64,000 bases of DNA, taken from Collinsella sp. An7. Its GTDB lineage: Bacteria; Actinomycetota; Coriobacteriia; Coriobacteriales; Coriobacteriaceae. Location of the stretch: assembly GCF_002159335.1 (NCBI RefSeq), contig NZ_NFHP01000004.1, positions 124,001 to 188,000 on the forward strand, given 5' to 3'. The translations under genes and the position numbers were made by a program. The notes beneath the pieces were generated by a model. It was given only the letters and a program-made list of their open reading frames with translations, did not search any database and had not been told where the DNA came from. The stretch's first letter is position 1; the number at the start of each line of letters is the position of its first letter. This document shows positions 1 to 8,873 of this stretch, one piece after another.

Positions 1-562
1 GAATCTGATCGAACGAGAAGAACTCGTCGAGCTGCCGAGCGTCGACGCGCATGACGTTGGCACCGCGCACGCCGAGCTTCTCAAGGTTGTAGGCGAGCTT
101 CTCCGCGCGCGGCGCGTTCATCTCGCAGGCGGTGAGGTGGGCGGCCGGGGCGAGGGCGGCGAGCTCGGTGGTCTTGCCGCCGGGTGCGGCGCACATGTCG
201 AGGATGTCCGCGCCGTCGCGCGGACCGAGCGCGAGCGGCGGCAGCATGGACGAGAGGCTCTGCAGGTAGACTTTGCCTTCTTGGTAAATGGACAGGTCCC
301 ACACGGCGTGCTCGCGCACGTTGGTCAACACAAACGCATCTGCGTACCAGGGGACGGTCTCCCATGAGATGCCGGCCTGGCTGAGCGCCTCGGCCACCTC
401 GTCGCGCGTGGCCCGGAGCGTGTTGGCGCGGAGCGTCACGGGCCGCTCGCAGGCAGCGGCGAGCCCGGCGCGGATGCGCGCTGCGGCGTCGGCGTCAAAA
501 CGCTGGGCGAGTGCCTCTTCTAGAATCGACGGCAGGATGGGGGCGGTGCGGGGTTCGTCCAT
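1..562 (-). CDS. RsmB/RsmF-family rRNA (cytosine-5) methyltransferase, partial
   Basis: The gene runs off the left window edge, so only the first 187 codons are present. The N-terminal 100 residues resemble the RNA-recognition part of NOL1/NOP2/Sun enzymes (VTLRANTLR). The SAM-binding motif DMCAAPGGKT follows near residue 118, and then an acidic ECNE-like site (ACEMNAPRAEKL). The family transfers a methyl group from SAM to C5 of a cytosine in 16S rRNA. The catalytic cysteines lie in the missing C-terminal part. The ATG at 562 is preceded by GGGAAGGACCGCT, a good ribosome binding site. RsmB and RsmF cannot be separated from this fragment. Confidence 0.85.
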   Translation of the reverse strand, partial: MDEPRTAPILPSILEEALAQRFDADAAARIRAGLAAACERPVTLRANTLRATRDEVAEALSQAGISWETVPWYADAFVLTNVREHAVWDLSIYQEGKVYLQSLSSMLPPLALGPRDGADILDMCAAPGGKTTELAALAPAAHLTACEMNAPRAEKLAYNLEKLGVRGANVMRVDARQLDEFFSFDQI

Positions 563-667
563 AGCGGTCCTTCCCATGCGGATGCTTCCAGCATGGTAGC
601 AGAGCCGCCCGCCCGTCCGCGGCGCGGTGCCGCCGCGCGTCAGGCGAGAGCGCCTGTCGCCACCCGC

Positions 668-1414
668 CTACAGCACCAGGCCAAACGCGATGAGCGCCAC
701 GCAGCACACCGCGACCACCGCGTCGCGCGCGGCAAAGGGATAGCGCTTGTAGCTGCTCTCGCGTGTGCGCAGGTAAAAGCCGCGCTCCTCGGCCGCAAGG
801 GCCGTGGCGTCGGTCTTTCCCACCGAGGTCACGAGCAGCGGCACGCACACGGGCAGCATGAGCGTGAGCTTCTTAAAGGGGTTCTTGGTATCAAACTCCA
901 CTCCGCGGGCCGTCTGCGCCTCCATGATGGCGTTCATCTCTTGGGTAAAGACCGGCACAAAGCGCAGGGCGGTGGTAAAGGTAAAGGCGTACTTGTAGGG
1001 GATATGCAGGTGCTCAACGCACGCGTTGGCAAGGTCGGTGAGCTTGGTCACGGTGAGCATGAGCACGAGCGGCAGCGCCACGCCCAAAAGCCGCAGGCAC
1101 GCCTTGCTGCCCGAGATGAGCCCCTCGTCGGTCGCAAAGAACAACACGGGCGTTCCGCGGCGCACAAAGATTGCCTGCAAAGCGAGCATGAGCGCGGCTA
1201 CGGGGACGAGCACTTTGAGCAGCGACAGCAGCCGGGAGCCGCTGCCCGCGTAGATGCCGAGCACGAGCGTGAGCGCAAGCAGGGCGATGAGCGCGGCGTA
1301 GCTGTCGGCGAGGAAGGTCGCTGCGATGATGGACGCCGCGAGCGCGACCTTGGTTACGGGGTTGAGCCGGTGGAGCACCGTGGTGCCGGGGATGTAGTCG
1401 ATGACGTTAAGCAC
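668..1414 (-). CDS. ecfT: ECF transporter T component (EcfT)
   Basis: 248-residue membrane protein of the CbiQ/EcfT family, the energy-coupling scaffold that links ABC ATPases to a substrate-binding S component. It has the expected hydrophobic segments in the N-terminal half (VALAASIIAATF, LIALLALTLVLGI) and the family's cytoplasmic Ala-Arg-Gly coupling motif (AQTARGVEF). The start is a GTG that overlaps the stop region of the upstream fused ATPase gene by 8 bases, so the two are translationally coupled. It is the last gene of the Trp-attenuated ECF operon. Confidence 0.9.
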   Translation of the reverse strand: MLNVIDYIPGTTVLHRLNPVTKVALAASIIAATFLADSYAALIALLALTLVLGIYAGSGSRLLSLLKVLVPVAALMLALQAIFVRRGTPVLFFATDEGLISGSKACLRLLGVALPLVLMLTVTKLTDLANACVEHLHIPYKYAFTFTTALRFVPVFTQEMNAIMEAQTARGVEFDTKNPFKKLTLMLPVCVPLLVTSVGKTDATALAAEERGFYLRTRESSYKRYPFAARDAVVAVCCVALIAFGLVL

Positions 1415-3179
1415 GGTTGACCAGCTCCTTTACGGTCCGAACAACATCGGCGACCTCGCTCGCGTGCGCGAACGCGGGGCTTGCCTCTCGAGTGAGGCGC
1501 TCGGCCAGGGCGGTGACCTGCGGCGGCGCTACGCGGGCGCGCTCCATGAGGGCCGCGTCGGCAAAGATGTCGCGCGTGGCGCCGGCGCCGAGGATGCAGC
1601 CGTCGGCCATCACCGCCAAGCGCTCGGCAAAGTCCGAGACAACCTCCATGTCGTGGCAGACCATGATGACGGCGCACCCGTGCTCGGCCATCTCTCGCAC
1701 CGTCTCCATAACGGTCATGCACTCGCGGTAGTCGAGGCCGCTCGTGGGCTCGTCGAGTACCACGATGTCGGGCTCGACCACCACCACCGAGGCGAGCGCG
1801 ACCATCTGCCGCTGCCCGCGCGAGAGCGAGAAGGGCGACTCCTCCGCGGGGAGGCCAAAGCGCTCAATCACGCGCTCGGCACGGCGGCGCGCCTCGGCGC
1901 GGTCGATGCCGGCCAGCTCGAGGCCAAAGGCAACCTCGTCGAGGACCGTGTTTTTGCAGAGTTGCCGGTCGGGGTTCTGAAAGAGCGTTGCCACGTGCCG
2001 GGCGATGCGCGAGACGGGGGCGGTCCGGGTGTCGAGGCCCGCCACGGTCACCGTGCCCGAGGCGGGCTTGAGCAGGCCGTTGACGAGCTTGGTCGCGGTG
2101 GTCTTGCCCGCGCCGTTCTGGCCGATGACGCCCACGAGCTCCCCGGGATAGACGGTGAGCTCGAGGTTGTTGACCGAGGCGCCGCCGCCGGGGTAGGCAA
2201 ACGAGACGCCGCGGAAGGTGAGGACGGGCTCGGCGCCTGCGGCGTGCGGACGTGGGGCGGGTGTGGTGGGCGCCGCCGGAGCGGGCGCCTCGGCGGTGCG
2301 TACGCTGCCTGCGATACGCGTCCCCTGTTCCCGCAAGATCCCCTCGACGAGCCCGGCCGCCTCGTCCACGCTGAGCGCCGGTGGCTCGGCGGGGCAGAGG
2401 CCCGCGGCGGCGAGGCTGTTGGAGATGCGCGCCGTGCGCGGGCTGTCGACGCCGATCTCGCGGAGCTCCTCCGCGTGCCCAAAGACCTCGTGCGGCGTGC
2501 CCGAGAGCACGGTCCTGCCGCCGTCCATCACCACGATGCGGTCGCAGAACTCAGAGAGCAGCGCGACCTTTTGCTCGATGACCACCACGGTGATGCCCTC
2601 GTCGCGGTTGAGGTCGCGGAGCACCTCAAAGACCATCCGCGAACTCACGGGGTCGAGCGCGGCGGTGGGCTCGTCCATCACGAGCACGCGCGGCGCGAGC
2701 GCAAGGATCGCGGCGATGGCGACCTTCTGCTTCTGCCCGCCCGAGAGCGTGGCGATCTCGCGGTCGCGCAGGTCGGCGATGCCCACGGCGTCGAGCGCGG
2801 CGGTGATGAACTTCTCGATGTGCTGGTGCGGCACGCCAAAGTTCTCGAGTCCAAAGAGCAGCTCGTCCTCCACCACCGAGGCCACCATCTGCGCATCGAT
2901 ATCCTGGTTGACGTGTCCGATGATGCGCGCGATATCGGTGAGGGTGATCTCGCAGGTGTCCTGCCCGTCCACGTAGGTGGCCCCAAAGAGCTCGCCGGTA
3001 AAGTGGTGCGGGATGGCGCCGCAGAGCACGTTGGCGAGGGTCGACTTGCCGGCGCCCGAGGGGCCGATGATGCCGGTGAACGAGCCGGTGGGGATGTCGA
3101 GCGTAACGTGGCTGAGGGCGCGGGGCGCGCCCGGCGCGTACGAGAACGAGACGTCGTTGAGCTCGATGATGTTGGACAT
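1407..3179 (-). CDS. ECF transporter fused ATPase (EcfA-EcfA')
   Basis: 590 residues with two complete ABC ATPase domains in one chain. The first has Walker A GPSGAGKST near residue 38, signature LSGGQKQKV and Walker B VLVMDEPT. The second has Walker A GQNGAGKTT, signature LSRGQRQMV and Walker B IVVLDEPTSGLD. They are joined by a Pro/Ala-rich linker of about 70 residues. The fusion supplies both ATP sites that ECF transporters normally get from EcfA1 and EcfA2. The ATG at 3179 was chosen over upstream in-frame codons because AGAAGG precedes it at normal spacing and the protein then begins at the ABC domain. A 12-bp intercistronic hairpin (3233-3270) separates it from the S gene. Confidence 0.92.
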   Translation of the reverse strand: MSNIIELNDVSFSYAPGAPRALSHVTLDIPTGSFTGIIGPSGAGKSTLANVLCGAIPHHFTGELFGATYVDGQDTCEITLTDIARIIGHVNQDIDAQMVASVVEDELLFGLENFGVPHQHIEKFITAALDAVGIADLRDREIATLSGGQKQKVAIAAILALAPRVLVMDEPTAALDPVSSRMVFEVLRDLNRDEGITVVVIEQKVALLSEFCDRIVVMDGGRTVLSGTPHEVFGHAEELREIGVDSPRTARISNSLAAAGLCPAEPPALSVDEAAGLVEGILREQGTRIAGSVRTAEAPAPAAPTTPAPRPHAAGAEPVLTFRGVSFAYPGGGASVNNLELTVYPGELVGVIGQNGAGKTTATKLVNGLLKPASGTVTVAGLDTRTAPVSRIARHVATLFQNPDRQLCKNTVLDEVAFGLELAGIDRAEARRRAERVIERFGLPAEESPFSLSRGQRQMVALASVVVVEPDIVVLDEPTSGLDYRECMTVMETVREMAEHGCAVIMVCHDMEVVSDFAERLAVMADGCILGAGATRDIFADAALMERARVAPPQVTALAERLTREASPAFAHASEVADVVRTVKELVNRA

Positions 3180-3232
3180 GGGCGAGCCTTCTGGTCGGGG
3201 CGGATAGAGCGTGAGGCCGTTGGCCGGTGACG

Positions 3233-3270
3233 CAGACGGGCCGGCCCCTTGCGAAGGACCGGTCCGTCTG
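3233..3270 (-). other. Intercistronic hairpin between S component and ATPase genes
   Basis: Twelve-base arms (CAGACGGRCCGG and its complement, one G-U pair) lie at 3233-3244 and 3259-3270 in the 106-base gap between the S-component and ATPase genes. No T-run follows on the transcribed strand, so a terminator is unlikely. An mRNA-stability or processing hairpin is plausible. Confidence 0.45.
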
Positions 3271-3285
3271 GGTGCAGGTTTTGGG

Positions 3286-3858
3286 TTAGTCGGCGAGCTT
3301 GAGGGCCTTCTTGATGGGCAGGTAGAGCGCACCTACGAGGACGGCGTTAAAGACGGCGGTGAGCGCGACCACAGGCAGCATGGCGGCGGCGATGGCCATA
3401 TCAAACTGCATGAGCGCCATGCGGATGAGCATGAAGATAAAGCCCGAGACAAAGGTCGTCACAAAGGTGCCGACGATGGGGATGACGGACTTGGCGGGGG
3501 TCTTCATGCCGGCGTTGACGATGAGCGCCATGAGCACGGCGGCCACACCCTCGGCCACAAAGTCAGCTCCGGGCAGCGTCGTGGTGATCTGGATGACGGC
3601 GGCCGAGACGAGGCCGATGATGAGCGCCTGGAGGAGGTTGGGCCGGACGACGAGGATGGTGAGGCAGAAGGCCGAGATGATGAACTCGGGGCTGATCATG
3701 CCGCCGGAGATGGCCGAGATGGCGCGGCCGACGGTGAAGTTGAGGATGAAGCCGGCGGCGAGGAGGACGGCGAGGAGGACGAGGGCCTTGATGTCGAGCT
3801 TGCCGCGGTCGACGGTCGAGACAGTGCGGGGCTGGGCGGCGGTGGTGTTCTGCGACAT
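3286..3858 (-). CDS. ECF transporter S component, probable tryptophan-specific (TrpP-like)
   Basis: 190-residue polytopic membrane protein with about five or six hydrophobic segments (ALVLLAVLLAAGFILNF, LLQALIIGLVSAAVIQI and others) and the small size of ECF substrate-binding S components. It is the first structural gene after a leader with three Trp codons and is followed by a fused ECF ATPase and EcfT, so it should give the transporter its specificity. Tryptophan as substrate is inferred from the attenuator and from general resemblance to TrpP-type proteins. The ATG at 3858 has GAAAGGAA upstream. Confidence 0.8.
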   Translation of the reverse strand: MSQNTTAAQPRTVSTVDRGKLDIKALVLLAVLLAAGFILNFTVGRAISAISGGMISPEFIISAFCLTILVVRPNLLQALIIGLVSAAVIQITTTLPGADFVAEGVAAVLMALIVNAGMKTPAKSVIPIVGTFVTTFVSGFIFMLIRMALMQFDMAIAAAMLPVVALTAVFNAVLVGALYLPIKKALKLAD

Positions 3859-3973
3859 GATGGGTTCCTTTCGGGATGGCGTGTCTGGGGGGGGTGCCGC
3901 GTGCGAGCGGCGAGGGGCGGAGGCGCGTGATGCGGACGCGTTTGCCGGTGATAGATGCCGGGGAGCCGCAAAA

Positions 3974-4004
3974 CAAAAAAAGGCCCCCGGTCAACCCGGG
4001 GGCC
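3974..4004 (-). terminator. Attenuator terminator of the trp-controlled ECF operon
   Basis: A perfect 9-bp GC stem (3982-3990 with 3996-4004) closes a 5-base loop and is followed on the transcribed minus strand by seven Ts. It lies between the Trp leader peptide and the S-component gene. The loop and start of the 3' arm (GTTGACCGG on the RNA) are exactly complementary to CCGGTCAAC within the end of the leader coding region (4042-4050), which provides the alternative antiterminator pairing. Confidence 0.88.
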
Positions 4005-4036
4005 TTGGCTGAGCAAAAAGAGCTAGCGCGAGGGGC

Positions 4037-4105
4037 TCACCGTTGACCGGCCGAGTTCACATCACGCCACCACCAGTTGTTGAGGGCAAGGTTAGCGTTC
4101 TTCAT
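4037..4105 (-). CDS. Tryptophan leader peptide (attenuator)
   Basis: A 22-codon open frame with a strong ribosome binding site (GAAAGGAG, 8 bases before ATG). Residues 11-13 are three consecutive Trp codons in the sequence NNWWWRD. The stop TGA at 4037-4039 lies 33 bases before the terminator stem. When charged tRNA-Trp is scarce a ribosome would stall at the Trp codons and leave CCGGTCAAC, about 17 bases further on, free to pair with the terminator loop and 3' arm. Otherwise the ribosome would reach the stop, cover that segment and let the terminator form. The peptide itself needs no function. Confidence 0.88.
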   Translation of the reverse strand: MKNANLALNNWWWRDVNSAGQR

Positions 4106-4539
4106 GGCTGGTGGCTCCTTTCGTGCAATCGGGGGATGCGGGCATCCCAATCTGTTGCGGCAGACTATAGCACAGCCCCGGGGCCGGACGGCGCGCAGGG
4201 GTAAAGATTTCGGCCGTGTTACGGCGCGCGCTGTCGAGCGGCTGCGGCGCGGGGGGCGGCAGGGTTGGCTCGCTTGCCGATTGGGCCTGTTCGGCAGCCC
4301 GCCGGAGATGGGGCAGGGCCCGTCAAAGGCGGCGGGCGCGGTGCCAGGTCGTTCTTCCAGCGTGTTCGGTTGCAGCCCGGTCTGCAGCAGGCCGGGGACG
4401 GAGTTCCTGCGGTGATGGGCGCATGTCGCACGCTTGGCCCGGGCACTCGGCGATAATGGGACGACCGACGGCTCCCGGTCGCACCCGCCCGCGGGGCAGA
4501 CGCCGCCGCGCTCAGCCTCAACTCGCAAAGGACCGCTCC
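4106..4539. promoter_or_regulatory. Divergent intergenic region of ECF-trp operon and tgt
   Basis: 434 bases with no credible gene. On the minus strand a TATAGT hexamer (top strand 4164-4169) could be the -10 box of the attenuated ECF operon, but no good -35 was found. On the plus strand GATAAT at 4451-4456 could serve tgt. The rest is GC-rich without clear signals. Confidence 0.4.
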
Positions 4540-5679
4540 ATGGATCAGACGCTCTTCCGCTACGACATCGTTGCCGAGGACCCCAAGACGCACGCCCGCG
4601 CCGGTGTGCTGCACACGCCGCACGGCGACATCGAGACGCCTATCTTCATGCCCGTGGGAACCAAGGCCACGGTCAAGGGCATCCCGTGGGAGACGGTGCG
4701 CGACTTGGGCGCGCAGATCGTGCTCTCCAACACCTATCACCTGGCCATGCGCCCTGGTGCCGACCTCGTTGCTGAGATGGGCGGCCTGCATCAGTTCATG
4801 AACTGGCACGGACCCATCCTCACCGACTCCGGCGGCTTTCAGGTGTTCAGCCACTCCGACGCCGTCAAGCTCACCAACGAGGGTGTGCGCTTCATCGCAA
4901 CCGACTACGACGGCTCCCACGTGTTCTGGACGCCCGAGGACAACATGGCCATCGCGCAGAAGCTGGGGAGCGACATCTGCATGCAGCTCGACCAGTGCAT
5001 CGGCTACCCCGTCGAGCGCCGCGACGTGGAGAAGTCGACCGAGCTCTCCAGCCGGTGGGCAGAGCGCTGCTACAAGGCTCACACCCGCCCCGACCAGGCG
5101 CTCTTTGGCATCGTACAGGGCGGTATGCACATGGACCTGCGTCTGAAAAGCCTCCAGCGCCTCGAGGAGATGGGTGACTTCCCGGGATACGGCATCGGCG
5201 GGTACTCGGTGGGCGAGAGCCACGAGATCATGTTCGAGACGCTCGAGCCGCTCGCCGCGGAGTACATGCCGCGCACCAAGCCTCGCTACCTCATGGGTGT
5301 GGGCAACCCCACCACGCTCGTGCGCGGCGTGGCCTGCGGCATCGACATGTTCGACTGCGTGCTGCCCACGCGCACGGGGCGCATGGGCACGGCGTTCTCG
5401 AGCGAGGGGCGCCTGAACTTCCGCAACGCCAAGTTTGCGCGCGACCCGCGCCCCATCGACGAGAAGTGCACCTGCCCGGTTTGCACGGGCGGCTACAGCC
5501 GCGCGCACATCCGCCACATGGTGACGGTCAAGGAGATGCTGGGCGGCATCTTGCTCTCGATGCACAACATCTACTACCTGCTCGACCTCATGCGCGAGGC
5601 GCGCGAGGCCATCATCGCGGGTACCTATGGGGAGTTCGTTCGCGCTTGGATGGACTCGCCCGCGGCGGCGGATTACTAA
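4540..5679 (+). CDS. tgt: Queuine tRNA-ribosyltransferase
   Basis: 379 residues, the normal length for bacterial Tgt, which exchanges the wobble guanine of GUN-anticodon tRNAs for preQ1. Visible motifs are the substrate-binding TDSGGFQVFS (D96-Q101), the GIDMFDCVLPTRTGR block with the nucleophile region, and the zinc site C310-x-C312-x2-C315 with a His near 342. The ATG at 4540 follows AAAGGACCGCTCC. A longer in-frame upstream extension is rejected because it is Arg/Gly-rich and lacks family similarity. No queuosine synthesis genes are nearby. The next gene overlaps the stop as TAATG. Confidence 0.96.
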   Translation: MDQTLFRYDIVAEDPKTHARAGVLHTPHGDIETPIFMPVGTKATVKGIPWETVRDLGAQIVLSNTYHLAMRPGADLVAEMGGLHQFMNWHGPILTDSGGFQVFSHSDAVKLTNEGVRFIATDYDGSHVFWTPEDNMAIAQKLGSDICMQLDQCIGYPVERRDVEKSTELSSRWAERCYKAHTRPDQALFGIVQGGMHMDLRLKSLQRLEEMGDFPGYGIGGYSVGESHEIMFETLEPLAAEYMPRTKPRYLMGVGNPTTLVRGVACGIDMFDCVLPTRTGRMGTAFSSEGRLNFRNAKFARDPRPIDEKCTCPVCTGGYSRAHIRHMVTVKEMLGGILLSMHNIYYLLDLMREAREAIIAGTYGEFVRAWMDSPAAADY

Positions 5680-7130
5680 TGGGCGCCGCGCCACGGGTGT
5701 CGCCCGATCGCCGTGACCGCGGGACGCGTGAGGAGCGCGTGGCGCGCGGCAGACTGGCGGCTTCACGCTGCCCTATCGAGGCGCTCGCGTCGTGGGGTCT
5801 CCGTCAGGACGGCGCTTCGGCCATCGCACTGCTTGAGGAACAGTCTGCTACGCGCGTGGCGGACCTCATCCCCATACGCTACGGCCGCATGAGCGCCTCT
5901 GCCTTTGCGTTCTTCCGCGGCTCGGCGATCATCATGGCAAGCGACCTTGCCACGCGCCCCGTCACCGGCATCGAGGTGCAGGCGGTGGGTGACGCGCATA
6001 TCGCCAACTTCGGCATGTTCTTGAGCCCCACACGCCACCTGGTCTTTGATATCAACGACTTCGACGAGACGGCGCCGGGTCCCTGGGAGTGGGACGTCTG
6101 CCGTCTTGCGGCGAGCATCGAGATCTGCGGCCGCGCGCGCGGCTTCTCGCGCCACGACCGCCGCGTTGCCGTGCGCGCCTGCGCCAAGGCCTATGCGCAA
6201 GCGATGGCCGACTTTGCCGAGATGGGGGAGCTCGATGTATGGCATGCCCACCTCGACCTTGATGAGGTGGTCGCTCATTTTGAGGACGAGATGAGCGGCA
6301 AAGAGAGCCGGACGCTTCGTCGGGCCATGGAGAAGGCGCGTTCCAAGAACAGCGCTCGTGCCGTGGAGAAGCTTGCGCGCGTCGAGGGCGGAAGGCTTCG
6401 CTTTGAGATGCGTCCGCCCGAGCTCGTGCCGCTCTCCGAGCACCACGGCTACCGCGATACCGTGGAGCTCTCCCACGCGCTCATGGTTCTTATGCGCCGC
6501 TACTTCGACAGCCTCTCCTACGACCGGCGCTTTCTGCTCAACCGCTACCGTTACCAGGATGCGGCGCAAAAGGTCGTGGGCGTGGGAAGCGTCGGCACGC
6601 GCGCATGGGCGGTGCTGCTCGCGGGCAAGGACGCCGACGATCCCTTGGTTATGCAGGTCAAAGAGGCGCAGACCTCGGTTGTGGAGCGTTTCTGGCGTCC
6701 CGCGGGGTTTGCGAGCGCCGGTGAGCGCGTGGTCGAGGGCCAGCGCCTGATCCAATCAACGGCGGACATTCTACTAGGCTGGACGAGCGTCGAGAACCCG
6801 CTCGGCGAGCACCGCGACTACTACGTGCGACAGCTCTGGAACGGCAAGGGGTCGATTGATCTCGAGGGTATCGGCGTGGAAGGGTTGCATTCGACGGCGC
6901 GCCTCTGCGCCTGGGCCCTTGCGCATGCGCACGCGCGCACGGGCGACGGTGTTGCCATTGCGGCGTATACGGGCTACGGACTTCCCAAGAAAGAGCTACG
7001 CGCCGCGGAGGATGCGTTTGCCGACGCGCTCGCCGACTTCGCCCACGCTTACGCGGATCAGAACGAGGCGGATTATCGTCTGTTCTGCGAGTTGATTGCG
7101 TCAGGCGAGCTACCCTGTGCGGTGGAGTGA
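5679..7130 (+). CDS. DUF2252 family protein
   Basis: 483 residues. It contains the characteristic DUF2252 blocks: IPIRYGRMSASAFAFFRG near the N-terminus, VQAVGDAHIANFG, and FDINDFDETAPGPWEWD, followed by a long helical C-terminal half. These resemble the catalytic loops of aminoglycoside phosphotransferase/kinase-like folds, but the family has no established function. The start ATG overlaps the tgt stop in TAATG, so it is coupled to tgt. Its 3' end overlaps the convergent regulator gene by 58 bases. Confidence 0.88.
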   Translation: MGAAPRVSPDRRDRGTREERVARGRLAASRCPIEALASWGLRQDGASAIALLEEQSATRVADLIPIRYGRMSASAFAFFRGSAIIMASDLATRPVTGIEVQAVGDAHIANFGMFLSPTRHLVFDINDFDETAPGPWEWDVCRLAASIEICGRARGFSRHDRRVAVRACAKAYAQAMADFAEMGELDVWHAHLDLDEVVAHFEDEMSGKESRTLRRAMEKARSKNSARAVEKLARVEGGRLRFEMRPPELVPLSEHHGYRDTVELSHALMVLMRRYFDSLSYDRRFLLNRYRYQDAAQKVVGVGSVGTRAWAVLLAGKDADDPLVMQVKEAQTSVVERFWRPAGFASAGERVVEGQRLIQSTADILLGWTSVENPLGEHRDYYVRQLWNGKGSIDLEGIGVEGLHSTARLCAWALAHAHARTGDGVAIAAYTGYGLPKKELRAAEDAFADALADFAHAYADQNEADYRLFCELIASGELPCAVE

Positions 7131-7861
7131 CGGCTCCGGCCTCTGTTTACCGAGTATTCCCAGGTGAACGGAATCGTCCCTACAAGCAGCAAGAATGCAG
7201 GGCCGATAAGGCTCGTCGCCTCTGCTGTTCCTCCGGCCATGCCGAGGACACATCCGACAGAGTAGGTGACGGCAGCCATAGCGAACCAGATGGTCCAGAA
7301 CCACCGGCCTATAAAGCGCAGGACCTTGTCGCACGGGCCTCCCGGTTTGCGCGAGGCGAGGCTTGCGAAGTCGATCATCTGGCGGATGGTGGTGAGCCCT
7401 TCCCGCCGCGCGATATGCAGCATCCAGAGCGCCCCGAGGGCAAGAGCGCCGAGGCGAAAGGTGCCAAAGGAGTGAGGGGAGAGCGAGCCTGAGGAGTTGA
7501 GCTCAATGCCGTTTGCGACCATGGTCACGATTTGGATCCCCAGAACGATCCCCATGACCAGTGCAAGCTCGCGGCGCGAAGCGAGGGCACGGGTGCGTGC
7601 GCGCCTCTCGTCCTCACCAAGGAGCTCGCTGACCGTTACACCGCAGACGCGTGCGATGTACTGAATCGAGACGGCGTCGGGGATGGTGCGTGCGCATTCC
7701 CAGTTGCTGACCGTCTGGCGCGTCACGGCGAGCCGGCGGGCGAACGCCTCCTGGCTCATGCCCAACGTTTGACGATGCGCCTTGATGCGCCGCGCAATCT
7801 CCTCGGAAAGTGGGGCGATGCGGGCGCGGCCGTCGCATCGACGGTCGTTGTTCTCTTTCAT
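7073..7861 (-). CDS. XRE-family regulator with C-terminal membrane domain
   Basis: 262 residues. An N-terminal helix-turn-helix (about 20-78; LGMSQEAFARRLAVTRQTVSNWE) is the classic Cro/CI XRE fold. After a basic linker come about four hydrophobic segments (LALVMGIVLGIQIVTMVANG, LGALALGALWMLHIA, WTIWFAMAAVTYSVGCVLGM, LIGPAFLLLVGTIPF). Such membrane-anchored XRE proteins are common in Firmicutes and Coriobacteria, and their targets are usually unknown. It converges on the DUF2252 gene. The ATG at 7861 was chosen with AGAAAGGC upstream. Confidence 0.82.
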   Translation of the reverse strand: MKENNDRRCDGRARIAPLSEEIARRIKAHRQTLGMSQEAFARRLAVTRQTVSNWECARTIPDAVSIQYIARVCGVTVSELLGEDERRARTRALASRRELALVMGIVLGIQIVTMVANGIELNSSGSLSPHSFGTFRLGALALGALWMLHIARREGLTTIRQMIDFASLASRKPGGPCDKVLRFIGRWFWTIWFAMAAVTYSVGCVLGMAGGTAEATSLIGPAFLLLVGTIPFTWEYSVNRGRSRHSTAQGSSPDAINSQNRR

Positions 7862-8081
7862 CGCAACTGCCTTTCTCCCAACGCGTCATGCGCTTTCATA
7901 CCTGAGCTTACCCGAGGGATCGCTGCGAGTGCTGCAAAACATCTTTTGCAGCGGGGATTTGCCTGGCTGGCAGATTCTTTTCTGCGTGCTTACGCGGCTG
8001 TGCGGGGATGCTGGGTAGGATAAAACATCATGGCGCGATGAAGGTGAGCGCTGCGTTCACCACTTGTCGAGGGGAGCACCT

Positions 8082-8873
8082 GTGAGTTCTGATAGCGATC
8101 TGCATGCGCCCGGCCCGCCCGAGGACGGGAGCGTAAACGAGGGGGTGGGGGAGCGCACCTACTACCGCGGTCCCGTGATGATGCGCGGCCGCATGATCCC
8201 CACCGACAACACGTACGCCAACCTGCTCGCCCCGGAGAAATCGACCGACTGGCTGCACATGGACCCCTGGCGGGTGCTGCGGATCCAGGCGGAGTTCGTG
8301 GACGGCTTCGGCGCGCTCGCCGAGGTGGGCCCCGCGGTCGTCATCTTCGGCTCGGCGCGCACGCAGTCGGACGACCCCATGTACGCCGCCGCCCGCGAAG
8401 CCGGCGCGCTGCTTGCCGAGCGCGGCATCGCCACCATCACAGGCGGTGGCCCCGGTATCATGGAGGCCGCCAACCGCGGCGCCGCGGAGCGCGGCGGTGT
8501 CTCGGTGGGACTCGGGATAGAGCTCCCGCGCGAGCAGGAGCTCAACCGCTGGGTCAACCTCGGCATGAGCTTTCGGTACTTCTTTGTGCGCAAGACGATG
8601 TTCGTCAAATACTCCGCGGGCGCCATCGCCTTTCCCGGTGGCTTCGGCACGCTCGATGAGCTCTTTGAGCTCCTCACGCTCGTCCAGACGCATAAGGTTA
8701 CGCGCATTCCCGTGGCGCTTGTGGGCACTGCGTACTGGCACGGCCTCTTTACTTGGTTGGACGAGGTGGTGCGGGGCGAGGGGATGATCTCGGACCTCGA
8801 CCCCAAGCTCGTCTCCATCACCGACGACGTGTCCGAGGCCGTCGCTGTGGCGACGAGCGCAATTGAGGCGTAG
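8082..8873 (+). CDS. LOG family protein (TIGR00730, nucleotide 5'-monophosphate phosphoribohydrolase-like)
   Basis: 263 residues with the two LOG signatures: TGGGPGIMEAANRGA near 120-134 and FPGGFGTLDELFE near 184-196. The family cleaves the base-ribose bond of nucleoside monophosphates; plant and some bacterial members release cytokinins. The N-terminal 70 residues are a non-family extension with YYRGPVMMRGRMIPTDNTYANLL, which resembles the longer type II LOG proteins of actinobacteria. The GTG at 8082 was preferred because AGGGGAGCACCT precedes it. The physiological substrate is not evident. Confidence 0.88.
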   Translation: MSSDSDLHAPGPPEDGSVNEGVGERTYYRGPVMMRGRMIPTDNTYANLLAPEKSTDWLHMDPWRVLRIQAEFVDGFGALAEVGPAVVIFGSARTQSDDPMYAAAREAGALLAERGIATITGGGPGIMEAANRGAAERGGVSVGLGIELPREQELNRWVNLGMSFRYFFVRKTMFVKYSAGAIAFPGGFGTLDELFELLTLVQTHKVTRIPVALVGTAYWHGLFTWLDEVVRGEGMISDLDPKLVSITDDVSEAVAVATSAIEA

